NCBI RefSeq assembly: GCF_902150045.1
Contig: NZ_CABFVU010000004.1
Location: 682,001-746,000, forward strand
Direction: 5' to 3'
Length of the DNA stretch: 64,000 nucleotides
Source of the DNA: Chitinophaga polysaccharea
Lineage (GTDB): Bacteria; Bacteroidota; Bacteroidia; Chitinophagales; Chitinophagaceae
Translations under genes and position numbers: made by a program
In this document: piece after piece, positions 46,915 through 56,295 of the stretch
Position numbering within the stretch: the first letter of the stretch is position 1
How the letters are laid out: every line of letters begins with the position of its first letter
The notes under the pieces: model-generated
Told to the model about the DNA's origin: nothing
The model's input: only the letters and a program-made list of their open reading frames with translations
The model's database searches: none

Positions 46915-47889
46915 ATGAAAGGTTTTTGGAATTATTTCTGGATCATTTACATGCTGTTTTTTGCCATCCCTTTTCCCATGCTCATTTACTACAACACTGA
47001 GTATGGGACAGCCGGAGAGAATGGCGGTAGCAAACCATGGCTGGCGCTTGTGTTGCTGGGCCTTTCAGCTGTATTATGGCTGATACTGATCCAGGGATGG
47101 TTCAGGAGATGGATAGTACTGCCTTTTACCATGAGGGGAAATATCATGCGTCTTTTAAAAGAAGGTGTAAGGAAAGATGCGCGTATAGTGAGCAGCAAAA
47201 AATTACCCGCAGCGGGTAAGGATGTGGATACCAGGGAAATAGTATGTTCCCTGCAGAATTTTGTTGGCACGGAAATCACTGAACAGCTGGAGGTAAATGA
47301 TACCAAGCCGGAACTGCACCGCTATGATGAGGGAAAAACCATCAGGTTGCTGATCGACGATAAGCTCAAAGCGCAGCCTCATTTAACGCTGGATGGCGTA
47401 ACGGTGGAGATGAAAGCCGGACGGCTTATTATGTCGCTCCTGGCCTGGTTACTGATAGTAACCGCAGTAGCGGCGTATTACGTATATTCTTACAGGTTAG
47501 AGAACCATGGGCGGGGCTGGCGTTTCCTGGAATTTTATCACCCGCTTGTTTTATGCCCGTTTATTGTACTGGTGAGCCGTATCGGTTTCGGAAAACTGAT
47601 AAGTCTTTTTATAGGTGCTCCCGCTAATGGGCTGCAACTGAAGTACTACGGCCTGCGTACCGATGCGCAGATAGTTTCCGCAGAGCAAACCGGCACCTAT
47701 ATTAATGAGCAGCCCCAGGTACGCTTTGAATTGCGCTACCAGGATAATTTGGGTAAAACCCATACGGCTTCATTAAAGAAAATAGTGCCGCTCCTGGATC
47801 TGAATATGACTAAGCAGGAGTCCATCCCGGTTTTTTATCTGAAAGAAGACCCTGAGCAGGTAGCATTTGCCAGTGATATAGCCGAATAA
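46915..47889 (+). CDS. Membrane protein with two DUF3592-like domains
   Basis: 324 residues. Hydrophobic helices at about 5-25 (FWIIYMLFFAIPFPMLIYY), 41-60 (LALVLLGLSAVLWLILI), 172-190 (LIMSLLAWLLIVTAVAAYYV) and 208-225 (HPLVLCPFIVLVSRIGF). Between and after them are two beta-rich soluble regions of similar style (RKDARIVSSKKLPA...; RTDAQIVSAEQTGTY then QPQVRFELRYQDNLGKTHT and FYLKEDPEQVAF), the second clearly DUF3592-like. Suggests an internal duplication. Function unknown. The next lipoprotein starts 13 bp after. Confidence 0.78.
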   Translation: MKGFWNYFWIIYMLFFAIPFPMLIYYNTEYGTAGENGGSKPWLALVLLGLSAVLWLILIQGWFRRWIVLPFTMRGNIMRLLKEGVRKDARIVSSKKLPAAGKDVDTREIVCSLQNFVGTEITEQLEVNDTKPELHRYDEGKTIRLLIDDKLKAQPHLTLDGVTVEMKAGRLIMSLLAWLLIVTAVAAYYVYSYRLENHGRGWRFLEFYHPLVLCPFIVLVSRIGFGKLISLFIGAPANGLQLKYYGLRTDAQIVSAEQTGTYINEQPQVRFELRYQDNLGKTHTASLKKIVPLLDLNMTKQESIPVFYLKEDPEQVAFASDIAE

Positions 47890-47902
47890 AAATATAAAGA
47901 AG

Positions 47903-48637
47903 ATGCGTTTACAACAGTTAACCGGAATTATAATAACAGTGATGATGTGCGTATCCTGCAGTCAGTTCCGGGAATCTATACATGATACCCTGTATGGCAG
48001 TGATACCGACAGCAGTTATAAAGACCTGCCTGCAAGCCAGGACGAGGAGGTCACCACCACTTCTTCCGGTTCAGGCGCCAGCGTGAGCAGCAGTACCACT
48101 ACTACCACTACAACCATTGAGCACCGTAATGGGACTACTATTATTCATAATTCCCGCACCACAAACGGCGATTTTCTCAGCGATGCCATCGTGCTACTTG
48201 ACGCCGAAAAGGCACTGCGTGCATTGCCGGCCTTTGCAGGGAAAAGCATCTATCTCTATAAAGCCATTCATTTTTACAACGACGGAAGAATAAATGTAAA
48301 CATCCAGCACCCGGAGAACCCTGAATATATTGATGAATACAATTACAGCAACGGAAAATGGCAGAGCCCCAAACCTGTGCAGCTATCGGTGCAAGACAAT
48401 ATTTCCGAAGCATTGATCAGCCTTGATAATATCAGTTTCGTATGTGCTTCCGTGGTATACCGCAATTACAACCGCAAAGCAGAGAATATAGAGGGCGCTG
48501 CACCGCTTACGCATATTTATGGCATCTTCAGCGCTAACAAGCTCACCTGGTATCCACAGTCTATCAGCGGCAGCAGGGAACGGTACTTCATCAGTTTTAC
48601 ACCTGCCGGCGGCGTGAAAGACTATTACCGCGAATAA
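47903..48637 (+). CDS. Lipoprotein of unknown function
   Basis: 244 residues. Signal with lipobox VSC (Cys19), a serine/threonine-rich linker (SGSGASVSSSTTTTTTTIEH), then a domain with FLSDAIVLLDAEKALRALPA, IYLYKAIHFYNDGRINVNIQ and a terminal FTPAGGVKDYYRE. No family recognised. Probably cotranscribed with the DUF3592-like protein upstream. Confidence 0.8.
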   Translation: MRLQQLTGIIITVMMCVSCSQFRESIHDTLYGSDTDSSYKDLPASQDEEVTTTSSGSGASVSSSTTTTTTTIEHRNGTTIIHNSRTTNGDFLSDAIVLLDAEKALRALPAFAGKSIYLYKAIHFYNDGRINVNIQHPENPEYIDEYNYSNGKWQSPKPVQLSVQDNISEALISLDNISFVCASVVYRNYNRKAENIEGAAPLTHIYGIFSANKLTWYPQSISGSRERYFISFTPAGGVKDYYRE

Positions 48638-48808
48638 GGCAGTAACAAAGGAGCGCAACAATGAGGTTCCGCAAAAATAATTTTTTGCAGAAGGCGTGCT
48701 GTGCCCATATTTTAACAGGAAAACAGTTCTACATTTAATTTCCGTTCTGAGTGAGCGGCCCGGCCGAGGCTATACAATGTGCATGTTCTGGTATCTAAAA
48801 CTATTCCC

Positions 48809-49171
48809 ATGTGGAAAATACTTGTAGTGGACGATAATCCATCTATTCTTGAAGCTGTTTCCCTGGTGCTTTCAAGAAGGAAAATGGAGGTGATTACCCT
48901 GGAAGATCCCGCAGTGCTTCATGACTATATAGCCCGGTTTGAGCCGGATGTACTGCTGATGGATATTGCCATGGGTAGCTATGATGGCCGGCGCTTATGC
49001 CGGGAAATCAAAACCTCGCCGGAGGAATCCAAATTACCTGTGATCCTGTTCTCTGCCAGGAATTATTCAGAAGAATCCATTCGTTTCTGCAAGGCCGACA
49101 GCATGATTGCAAAACCTTTCCGCATCGATGAGCTTTATAATGTGGTCAGCAATTTATTACCCTCCGCCTGA
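48809..49171 (+). CDS. Single-domain (CheY-like) response regulator
   Basis: 120 residues from ATG 48809 (a GTG at 48779 would add ten residues that fit no receiver domain). Complete receiver: Asp8/Asp9 in LVVDDN, phospho-acceptor Asp52 in LLMDIAMG, Ser/Thr in LFSARNYS and Lys in IAKPFRIDEL. No output domain, so it signals by protein-protein contact or in a phosphorelay. No kinase adjacent. A likely orphan. Confidence 0.9.
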   Translation: MWKILVVDDNPSILEAVSLVLSRRKMEVITLEDPAVLHDYIARFEPDVLLMDIAMGSYDGRRLCREIKTSPEESKLPVILFSARNYSEESIRFCKADSMIAKPFRIDELYNVVSNLLPSA

Positions 49172-49326
49172 TAAATAAATATTTCCTCATCAGGGCTTTC
49201 CTGCTTTTCCATACAACCGGATAGCATGAGCGCTGATGCCTGCAGGGAAGGGCGTTTTACCCCTGCAGGCGCTTCGTTGCACTGGCGGATGGGGGGCATG
49301 TGCTTATTTTTTTGTAAATTAAGCAC

Positions 49327-50436
49327 ATGGCATTCAATCACTTTCTCTACAGGAAATGGAAAATTACGCTCCCGCTATGGTGTCTTATCAGTCCTCTTAC
49401 CGGGTTGGCATTACTGGGATTTGCAGGAGAACAGCAAAGCGGGATATTATCAGCTGTGATGGGTTTAGTGCTGATCAGTGTGGTGCTGTCGGCTGTGCAT
49501 CATGCAGAGGTGGTGGCGCATAAGGTAGGAGAACCGTATGGCACCCTCATTCTGGCGCTTGCTATTACGGTGATTGAAGTATCGCTGATTGTATCTATTA
49601 TGCTGAACAAGGCAGATCAGGGTGCAACGCTGGCAAGAGATACGGTGTTTGCCGCTATTATGCTGATCCTGTCGGGCATTATAGGGATGTCTTTGTTCAT
49701 TGGAGGTTACCGCTTTAAAGAACAGGCCTTTATAAAAGCCGGTGTAAGTGCCGCGCTGGTTGCCTTAACGGCGATCTCCATTTTAACCCTTGTCTTACCA
49801 AATTATACCACTACCGAAGCAGGCCCTGTTTATTCCAGCAGCCAGCTGATATTTGTAGCTATTATTTCACTGGTGCTGTATGGCGGTTTTGTAGCGGTGC
49901 AAGCCGTGAGGCACCGCGATTATTTCCTGCCGAAGGATGCGGCGCCCGGCGATGAAGACACACATGCCGCACCGCCGTCGGGGTTAACTACTGTTGTGAG
50001 CATGGTATTCCTGTTAATAGCGCTGGCAGTGGTGGTATTACTGTCGAAGAAATTATCTCCTGTAATTGAAACCATTGTGGTAAACCTGGGTGCGCCTAAA
50101 AGCCTTGTAGGGGTTATCATAGCGGCGGTGATCCTTTTGCCGGAGGGATTGGCCGCCATCAGGGCGGCCTCGCAAAACCGGTTACAAACAAGCCTGAACC
50201 TGGCGCTTGGCTCAGCACTGGCGAGTATAGGGCTCACTATTCCCGCGGTGGCTATAGTTGCTTACACACTGGGTTTTAAGATAACGCTCGGTATAGATGC
50301 CAAGTCTACCCTGTTGCTGATCCTTTCTCTCTTTACTATCAGCATTTCCTTTAATGCAGGAAAAACGAATATCCTGCAGGGGATCGTGTTGCTGGTGATA
50401 CTGGCTACCTATCTTTTTATTACCGTGGTACCATAA
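49327..50436 (+). CDS. chaA: ChaA-type Ca2+(Na+)/H+ antiporter of the CaCA superfamily
   Basis: 369 residues, about ten or eleven transmembrane helices. Two inverted alpha-repeat motifs are evident: GEPYGTLILALAITVIEVSL in the first half and LLPEGLAAIRAASQNRLQTSL, followed by LALGSALASIGLT, in the second; both contain the acidic residue needed for cation coordination (IEVSL and PEG). A charged cytoplasmic loop (PKDAAPGDEDTHAAPPSG) separates the halves. Family role: proton-driven export of calcium or sodium across the inner membrane. Ends well before an unrelated PhnA-type gene. Confidence 0.88.
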   Translation: MAFNHFLYRKWKITLPLWCLISPLTGLALLGFAGEQQSGILSAVMGLVLISVVLSAVHHAEVVAHKVGEPYGTLILALAITVIEVSLIVSIMLNKADQGATLARDTVFAAIMLILSGIIGMSLFIGGYRFKEQAFIKAGVSAALVALTAISILTLVLPNYTTTEAGPVYSSSQLIFVAIISLVLYGGFVAVQAVRHRDYFLPKDAAPGDEDTHAAPPSGLTTVVSMVFLLIALAVVVLLSKKLSPVIETIVVNLGAPKSLVGVIIAAVILLPEGLAAIRAASQNRLQTSLNLALGSALASIGLTIPAVAIVAYTLGFKITLGIDAKSTLLLILSLFTISISFNAGKTNILQGIVLLVILATYLFITVVP

Positions 50437-50549
50437 AGTGAACCGGCTTCCCTGCTGCCGCAGTTCAAACTGCCGGTAAAAATTAATACGGCTATGGTCC
50501 GGGGCAAAAAAATATTACCTTCGTGCACATTTTTTTATCAAGGATATAT

Positions 50550-51134
50550 ATGAAGCTGAACGAACTATTGCTAACAAGGAGTGAAAACAAGTGCGAGCTA
50601 TGCAAATCAGAAGAGCAGTTGAACATGTACGAAGTGCCTCCCCAAACTTACAGTGATCAGGATAATTGTATCCTTATCTGTGAAAAGTGCCAGTTACAGG
50701 TGGAGAAAAAAGCGGAGCTGGACAGTAGTCACTGGCAGTGCCTGAACGAATCGATGTGGAGTGAGGTTCCTGGCGTGCAGATTGTTTCCTGGCGCCTGCT
50801 GAACCGCTTAAGGCAGGAAAGCTGGGCGGCAGATAACCTGGACATGATTTACCTGAATGATGAAGCACTGGCCTGGGCTAAAGCTACCGGCGATCACGAA
50901 AATGAGGCTGCGGTAGAATTGCACAGGGATAGCAATGGTGCTGTTCTGCAAAACGGCGACACTGTTATTCTTACCAGGTCCCTTGATGTAAAAGGGTCTA
51001 CCTTAAACGCAAGAATGGGCACTGTGGTAAAGAATATACGGCTGGTGCCGGATAATACAGAACAAATAGAAGGAAAGATAGAAGGACAGCTGATTGTGAT
51101 CCTCACCAAATATTTAAGGAAGCAAAATGCATAA
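50550..51134 (+). CDS. PhnA/YjdM domain zinc-ribbon protein
   Basis: 194 residues from ATG 50550; an upstream start at 50523 (GTG) would add nine untypical residues. The N-terminal zinc ribbon has CELCKSEEQ and LICEKCQLQ, then the PhnA-type WQCLNESMWSEVPGVQIVSW-region and a C-terminal YjdM-like domain (SNGAVLQNGDTVILTRSLDVKGS, GTVVKNIRLV, LIVILTKYLRKQN). About 80 residues longer than E. coli YjdM, as is common in Bacteroidota. Despite the name, a role in phosphonate use is not proven. Followed by a terminator. Confidence 0.88.
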   Translation: MKLNELLLTRSENKCELCKSEEQLNMYEVPPQTYSDQDNCILICEKCQLQVEKKAELDSSHWQCLNESMWSEVPGVQIVSWRLLNRLRQESWAADNLDMIYLNDEALAWAKATGDHENEAAVELHRDSNGAVLQNGDTVILTRSLDVKGSTLNARMGTVVKNIRLVPDNTEQIEGKIEGQLIVILTKYLRKQNA

Positions 51135-51135
51135 T

Positions 51136-51171
51136 AAAAAAGGGGGGTCTCCTGAGAGACACCCCTTTTTC
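51136..51171. terminator. Bidirectional intrinsic terminator
   Basis: A-rich run, GGGGGGTCTC stem with GAGACACCCC (one mismatch), loop CTGA, then TTTTT. Lies between the convergent stops of the PhnA-type gene and the GT87-like gene. Confidence 0.82.
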
Positions 51172-51178
51172 GTTATTT

Positions 51179-52399
51179 TTAAGCTGCCCTTTGCAGCTTG
51201 TCGGCCGTTATTCTTGCCGGAACAGCGGATGCCGCGAAGAAAGGCTCCATTATTATTTTCAGCCATACAATTGAGCAGAACACCGCTTTCACTGCATAAG
51301 GCTCTACATAAGTTCTGGCAATCCAGTATGGCGTTATCAGGTCTGTAGAGGAAAAGGAAGTGAATACCAGCGTAAGCACCACCAGTACGGTATTTAACGT
51401 TGATGGCCGTTCCTGTGTGAAATACCAGATGGCCACACCGGTGAGCGCAATAATATAGGTAGGCGATTCACCTTTATGGTTAAAGATCACCACCCATATC
51501 AGCACGGAGGCCAGCATACTCAGGTTATACCTGGATTCCCGGTTATAGAGGATGGGTAAAAACGGCGCCATAAACAGGGCTGCTGCCACCAGCATAAAAA
51601 TCTGTTTGGAGATATCCATGTTAAACCAGGTATGCCACCATCCCATCACGGAAACACCATAGGAAGCGGAGTAGTCGTTCGCCAGCAGGTGGCCCCAGCT
51701 CTTGTAAAGGTACAGCAGCTGATCCCATGAAATCACCATCAAAGGCATCACTGCAATCACGGCTGTCCAGAAAACGGTATACAACGCGGCTTTCCAGCGT
51801 TCGGGGTATAACAGGAACAATGACATGGCCACCACGCCAAATAGTTTGATATACACTGTTACCACCAACAGCAATGCTGCCAGCCAGATCTTTTTGTTTT
51901 CCATGCAATGCCATGCAAGAATAAAAAAGCCCGCGATAAATACGTTGATCTGTGAGCTGGTAAGCGCAATCATCATCTCTATAGCTAAAAACAACAGCAG
52001 GATGGATTGCTTTTCTTTCTTTACCGGCAAAGTTCTGATGGCAATAATAAATACTACCACGTTCATGATATTCCAGCAAATCAATGCGGGTACATCCGGC
52101 ATCCAGGCGAAAACGCCCATCCACAAAGCAAAAGAAGGACTGTACTTATACAGGTCGTAATATTCCGATTCGTATAGCACGTAGAGGTCCTGGTTATGTA
52201 CCAGGTGTGAAAATGCCTGTTTAAAGATCAGGAAGTTATTGTAACGGGTCCATCTTTCCATATCCTGTGAAGAAAACCAGGAATGAAAAGAGATGCCCAC
52301 CGCCATTAACAGAAAAAGGGTATACAGGTATTTTGGCGGGATACTGCCGATCGTATGGCAGAAAGCATCCCAGCGCCTTTTTATGGCAAAGCGTTGCAT
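51179..52399 (-). CDS. GT87/DUF2029-like membrane glycosyltransferase
   Basis: 406 residues with about ten transmembrane helices. After the first helix (YLYTLFLLMAVGISFHSWFS) there is a polyprenyl-glycosyltransferase style loop with YNNFLIFKQAFSHLVHNQDLY and YDLYKYSPSFALWMGVFAW, matching the GT87 pattern, and later SSQINVFIAGFFILAW. Uses a lipid-linked sugar donor to glycosylate envelope components, by family. No other glycan-biosynthesis gene adjacent, so the target is unknown. Runs alone on the minus strand before the transglutaminase cluster. Confidence 0.75.
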   Translation of the reverse strand: MQRFAIKRRWDAFCHTIGSIPPKYLYTLFLLMAVGISFHSWFSSQDMERWTRYNNFLIFKQAFSHLVHNQDLYVLYESEYYDLYKYSPSFALWMGVFAWMPDVPALICWNIMNVVVFIIAIRTLPVKKEKQSILLLFLAIEMMIALTSSQINVFIAGFFILAWHCMENKKIWLAALLLVVTVYIKLFGVVAMSLFLLYPERWKAALYTVFWTAVIAVMPLMVISWDQLLYLYKSWGHLLANDYSASYGVSVMGWWHTWFNMDISKQIFMLVAAALFMAPFLPILYNRESRYNLSMLASVLIWVVIFNHKGESPTYIIALTGVAIWYFTQERPSTLNTVLVVLTLVFTSFSSTDLITPYWIARTYVEPYAVKAVFCSIVWLKIIMEPFFAASAVPARITADKLQRAA

Positions 52400-52596
52400 T
52401 GTACTCTTTTAAATGTGACAGTTGTAGTTTATAGTTCGGCCATTAAGGTTCCTGGCAAAACTATATAAATTTTCCTTATTTGTGAATTATCAAATTGTTT
52501 TAGGAGAATAAATAAGAGATGTTATTAAGCGGAGGAGGATCAGCGTGACGGGCTCCGCAGAGGGGATCCCGTCATTCGCCGGTGTAATTTGTGTAT

Positions 52597-53574
52597 TCAT
52601 TGTTGTTGCTGCTGTTGCTGCATCATTATTTCTTCCAGGTGGCGCTGGTAACTATTTTTTGCAGGCGCCGGTGAAACGGTACTACTGGTGGCGGGCTGAA
52701 GGAACTGTTCCGGATCAATATGCTCGTGATCATCGTAACCTACTGATACGGTCACATCCAATGTATGTCCTGCGCCGCCGCTGTATACGCCTTTCACCGG
52801 GGAGCAGTCACTGAAATTGCGTCCTACTGCCAGTTTCACATGATTTTCGCCGGCGATGCAGTTGTTGGTAGGGTCAAGTCCCAGCCAACCATATTCAGGA
52901 ATATACACTTCTGCCCAGGCATGGGTGGCGCCTTCCCCGCGCATGCCGTTTTTATTGGGACAAATATACCCGCTTACATATCTTGCCGGAATTTGTGAGA
53001 AACGCAGCATGGCGGTTAACAGGTGCGCGAAATCCTGGCATACGCCTGCTTGCAGAAGTAATATTTCATCGAGGGTGCTGTTTACCGTGGTTACTCCTTT
53101 GATATAATCGAAGTGTGTATATACATAATCGGAGAAGCGTACAGCTGTTTTGAAAGGTGTATCAGTATCTTCTTTCAGGCTCAGTGAAATTTGCCGCAGG
53201 GAAGCTGCGTTTTCAAAATTCTCCTGTTTAAGATAGTCGATAAAAGCCACCTCATAGCGGATATCCTCCAGTAGCTGCCATTGGACCAATGGTGGCAGGT
53301 TATCAGCCGGCAGGGGGCGGGGGAGGGTTTCCACACAGGTGGAAGAAACGATCTTCAATTCATGATGCGGTTCAGTTTGCGTAAAAATTCCTACTTCATT
53401 TCCATAATAATCTTTGAATACTTCAACTTCAGGGTGATGAGAAATAGTCAGGTCATGTTTGATCACTTTCTGGTATTCATCTTTTACCGGGTAGAGGATG
53501 ATCTGGTTGGCACTGTCGCGTACCGGTGTTTCGTAAGTGTAACGCGTGGTATGTTTTATTTTGAAAACAGGCAT
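52597..53574 (-). CDS. Transglutaminase-like protein of the ATP-grasp/alpha-E cluster
   Basis: 325 residues. N-terminal bacterial transglutaminase beta domain (FKIKHTTRYTYETPVRDSAN), then a papain-like core with the catalytic triad in LLQAGVCQDFAHLL (Cys), GEGATHAWAEVYI (His) and GLDPTNNCI (Asp). No signal sequence. The C-terminus ends in a glutamine run from CAG/CAA repeats at 52600-52625. Member of the conserved three-gene set with the ATP-grasp and alpha-E genes upstream; predicted to hydrolyse or transfer peptide-like bonds made by the ATP-grasp protein. Last gene of this operon. Confidence 0.93.
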   Translation of the reverse strand: MPVFKIKHTTRYTYETPVRDSANQIILYPVKDEYQKVIKHDLTISHHPEVEVFKDYYGNEVGIFTQTEPHHELKIVSSTCVETLPRPLPADNLPPLVQWQLLEDIRYEVAFIDYLKQENFENAASLRQISLSLKEDTDTPFKTAVRFSDYVYTHFDYIKGVTTVNSTLDEILLLQAGVCQDFAHLLTAMLRFSQIPARYVSGYICPNKNGMRGEGATHAWAEVYIPEYGWLGLDPTNNCIAGENHVKLAVGRNFSDCSPVKGVYSGGAGHTLDVTVSVGYDDHEHIDPEQFLQPATSSTVSPAPAKNSYQRHLEEIMMQQQQQQQ

Positions 53575-53586
53575 ATAATATAATGG

Positions 53587-54522
53587 TTAAGCATTTGCGA
53601 AATAGTATTCATTCAGCAGGTTACCGATGCCGTATAGCTCGCTCCTGATTTTAACAAGATAGGAATGAAGCCCTTCCGCTTTCATGCTGTTTACGGAGCT
53701 ATAGGTGATGGTGCTGTTCAATCGCCCGATATTAAACGACAGTTTATTATAGTGTTCTATATTCTTATCGCTTTTAAGCCGTTCAAAATACCGGTGAATA
53801 TTGTTCACGGAATATTTTGCGGATCTTGGAAAATCGTTGTTGAGCATCACCAGTTCCAGCACGTTTTCTGCCTCAAAGCCTTTCCTGTAGGTTTTCAGGT
53901 AAAGCTCATAACCACCCAGCGATAGTAGCAGGTGTTGCCAGTAAGAGGTGTCTGTAAGCAGATCGGGATTGTTGGAGATGGAGATAAATTTGATATCGAG
54001 GATATCGATCGACTGTATACTTCTTTCGAGGTATTTGCCGATGCTCATAAAGCTCCTGCTTTCACCCCTTTCCATAATACTGCCTGCGGTGCCATAATAT
54101 AGCATTACCTGTTTAATAAGAATATCCAGGGCTGTTACGGGGTCGTCTTTTTGTACATACCATAACAGCTTTGGGTCTTTCACGGTATGATAGTACTCAT
54201 TGAGGCACTGCCACAGGTCTTTTGCGATGTGCTCCTGTACGCTCCTGGCATTTTCACGGGCCAATGTGATCATGTTGATGATGGAGTTGGGATTGTCGCG
54301 GTTAAAGAGCAGGTACTCGATCACCGAACGGCTGTCGTTTTTGATAGATGAAATTTCGGCTTCATCGCCGCCGGAGGAAATGCGGATCACCGGTGTCCAT
54401 GTAAATTCCTGGATGGTGTCTTGTGAAGAGGCGTAGTTTATTTTCAGCATTCTCAGGATACCGTCGCTTCTTTCTACATACCTGCTCAACCAATATAAAC
54501 TGGAGGCTACTCTGCTTAACAT
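53587..54522 (-). CDS. Alpha-E domain protein
   Basis: 311 residues, all-helical. Starts with the family signature MLSRVASSLYWLSRYVERSD and contains YLERSIQSIDILDIKFISIS and a C-terminal LVKIRSELYGIGNLLNEYYF. Domain of unknown function always found with circularly permuted ATP-grasp and transglutaminase genes. Lies 16 bp after the ATP-grasp gene and 12 bp before the transglutaminase, so one operon. Confidence 0.93.
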   Translation of the reverse strand: MLSRVASSLYWLSRYVERSDGILRMLKINYASSQDTIQEFTWTPVIRISSGGDEAEISSIKNDSRSVIEYLLFNRDNPNSIINMITLARENARSVQEHIAKDLWQCLNEYYHTVKDPKLLWYVQKDDPVTALDILIKQVMLYYGTAGSIMERGESRSFMSIGKYLERSIQSIDILDIKFISISNNPDLLTDTSYWQHLLLSLGGYELYLKTYRKGFEAENVLELVMLNNDFPRSAKYSVNNIHRYFERLKSDKNIEHYNKLSFNIGRLNSTITYSSVNSMKAEGLHSYLVKIRSELYGIGNLLNEYYFANA

Positions 54523-54538
54523 AGGCGTTTGTTTTTGT

Positions 54539-55987
54539 TTATGATGCCAGTACCCAGGTGTCTTTACTGCCGCCTCCCTGTGAGCTGTTTACCACGAGAG
54601 AGCCTTCTTTCAGGGCTACCCGGGTTAATCCGCCGGGAACGATAGAGATGCCATCGGGGCCTGTAAGGGCATATGGCCGGAGGTCTACCCGGCGTGGTTG
54701 CAGCATGCCGTCGAGATAACAAGGGGCGGTAGACAGGCTGATGGTTGGCTGGGCGATGAAGTTCCTGGGGTCTTTCAGTATTTCCTTCTTATAATTTTCT
54801 ATATCGGATTCGGAAGCGGCATGCCCCATCAGCATGCCATAGCCACCGCTTTCGTTGGTTTTTTTGATCACCATTTTATGGATGTTACGGAAAACATATT
54901 CTTTGTGTTCCGGGTCGCCTAAACTGTAGGTGGGTACATTTTTCAGCAGGGGTGTTTCATTCAGATAATATTTGATCATGTCCGGTACATAGCTGTATAC
55001 GGCTTTATCGTCTGCTACGCCGTTGCCGGTGGCGTTAATGATAGCTACATTGCCTTTGCGGTAGGCGCTCATCAGGCCGGCAACACCGAGCACGCTTTTG
55101 GGATTGAATACAAGCGGATCTATATATTCATCGTCTACCCGGCGGTAGATCACATCTACCTGTTGCAAACCGGTGGTGGTTTTCATGTATACTTTCTGAT
55201 CACGTACCACGAGGTCTCTGCCTTCCACCAGCTCCACGCCCATCAGGCGGGCCAGTGTAGTGTGCTCATAATAGGCGGAATTGTACATGCCCGGGCTCAG
55301 CAGCACTATAGTAGGGTTGGCTACCGCACGGGGTGAGAGCGATAACAGGTTCTTATAAAGAATAGAAGGGTACTCTGTTACGCTGCGCACTTTACACTGT
55401 GGCAGGAGGTCGGGAAAGAGCCGTTTGGTGATCTCGCGGTTTTCCAGCATATAGCTTACCCCTGAAGGTGTACGGAGATTATCTTCCAGTACGTAAAAGG
55501 TGCCGTCATAATCCCGTATCAGGTCGATGCCCGCAATATGGATATAGATATCGTAAGGAACGTTCAGCTGGTGCATTTCCCGCAGGAAATGAGGGCAGGA
55601 ATAGATGAGGGAAGCGGGAATCACACCATCGCGGATAATAAACTGGTTGTTATAAACATCTTTCAGAAAAAGGTTAAGTGCTTTCAGCCGCTGTTTAATG
55701 CCTTCTTCAATAAAAGTCCATTCTGAGCAGGTAATAATACGGGGAATGATATCAAAGGGAAAGATCTTTTCAATCCCTTCCCCGTTATCGTACACCGTAA
55801 AGGTAATTCCCTGGCTCATAAACAGGCGTTTGGCCAGTTCTTCTTTCTTATTGAGATCGTTGGCCGATTCGTTCTCCAGGTAGCTGATGATCCGGTGGTA
55901 TTGTTCCCGGAGATGGTTATCAGCAATGTACATTTCATCCCAGGTATTGGAGATATGATCATAGCGGTTGAGGTTAATAGTATTCAT
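54539..55987 (-). CDS. Circularly permuted type 2 ATP-grasp protein
   Basis: 482 residues. Characteristic stretches: HLREQYHRIISYLENES near the N-terminus, PFDIIPRIITCSEWTFIEEG, IRDYDGTFYVLEDNLRTPSG (ATP-grasp signature), NPTIVLLSPGMYNSAYYEH, and KTNESGGYGMLMGHAAS (ATP-binding loop) with FIAQPTISLSTAPCY. Predicted by genomic studies to ligate amino or peptide groups to make an unknown peptide or tag, with the alpha-E and transglutaminase partners downstream. First gene of the minus-strand operon; its promoter is in the AT-rich gap to 56295. Confidence 0.93.
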   Translation of the reverse strand: MNTINLNRYDHISNTWDEMYIADNHLREQYHRIISYLENESANDLNKKEELAKRLFMSQGITFTVYDNGEGIEKIFPFDIIPRIITCSEWTFIEEGIKQRLKALNLFLKDVYNNQFIIRDGVIPASLIYSCPHFLREMHQLNVPYDIYIHIAGIDLIRDYDGTFYVLEDNLRTPSGVSYMLENREITKRLFPDLLPQCKVRSVTEYPSILYKNLLSLSPRAVANPTIVLLSPGMYNSAYYEHTTLARLMGVELVEGRDLVVRDQKVYMKTTTGLQQVDVIYRRVDDEYIDPLVFNPKSVLGVAGLMSAYRKGNVAIINATGNGVADDKAVYSYVPDMIKYYLNETPLLKNVPTYSLGDPEHKEYVFRNIHKMVIKKTNESGGYGMLMGHAASESDIENYKKEILKDPRNFIAQPTISLSTAPCYLDGMLQPRRVDLRPYALTGPDGISIVPGGLTRVALKEGSLVVNSSQGGGSKDTWVLAS

Positions 55988-56295
55988 TTTAATAATATTT
56001 ATATTCTGGCATATACGATGGCTCTTGTTGTTTAATTTATGAAAAAAAATACTAATTATATCATGGTAAAGATGTTTTATTTTTTATTTCATGCCTAATT
56101 TTATTACATTATATAATATTATAATATTAATGAAATCGAAAAATATGCAGATTAACAAACCTTAAAAGTTAAGCCTGTTTATTCATGGGGAATTATGTAT
56201 ATTTTGCTACCGTACCTGTTTTAGCCATTAAGATGAACGGAAAGATCACAACCCTGTAAGCCACTCAATTTAACCACAAAGAAATAAGTAACTCC
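55988..56295. other. AT-rich divergent promoter region
   Basis: 308 bp between divergent genes, strongly AT-rich at 56040-56150 with runs such as TATATAATATTATAATATTA. It must carry promoters in both directions. TATATTTTG near 56204 is close to but not exactly the usual TAnnTTTG box. No RNA gene seen. Confidence 0.5.
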
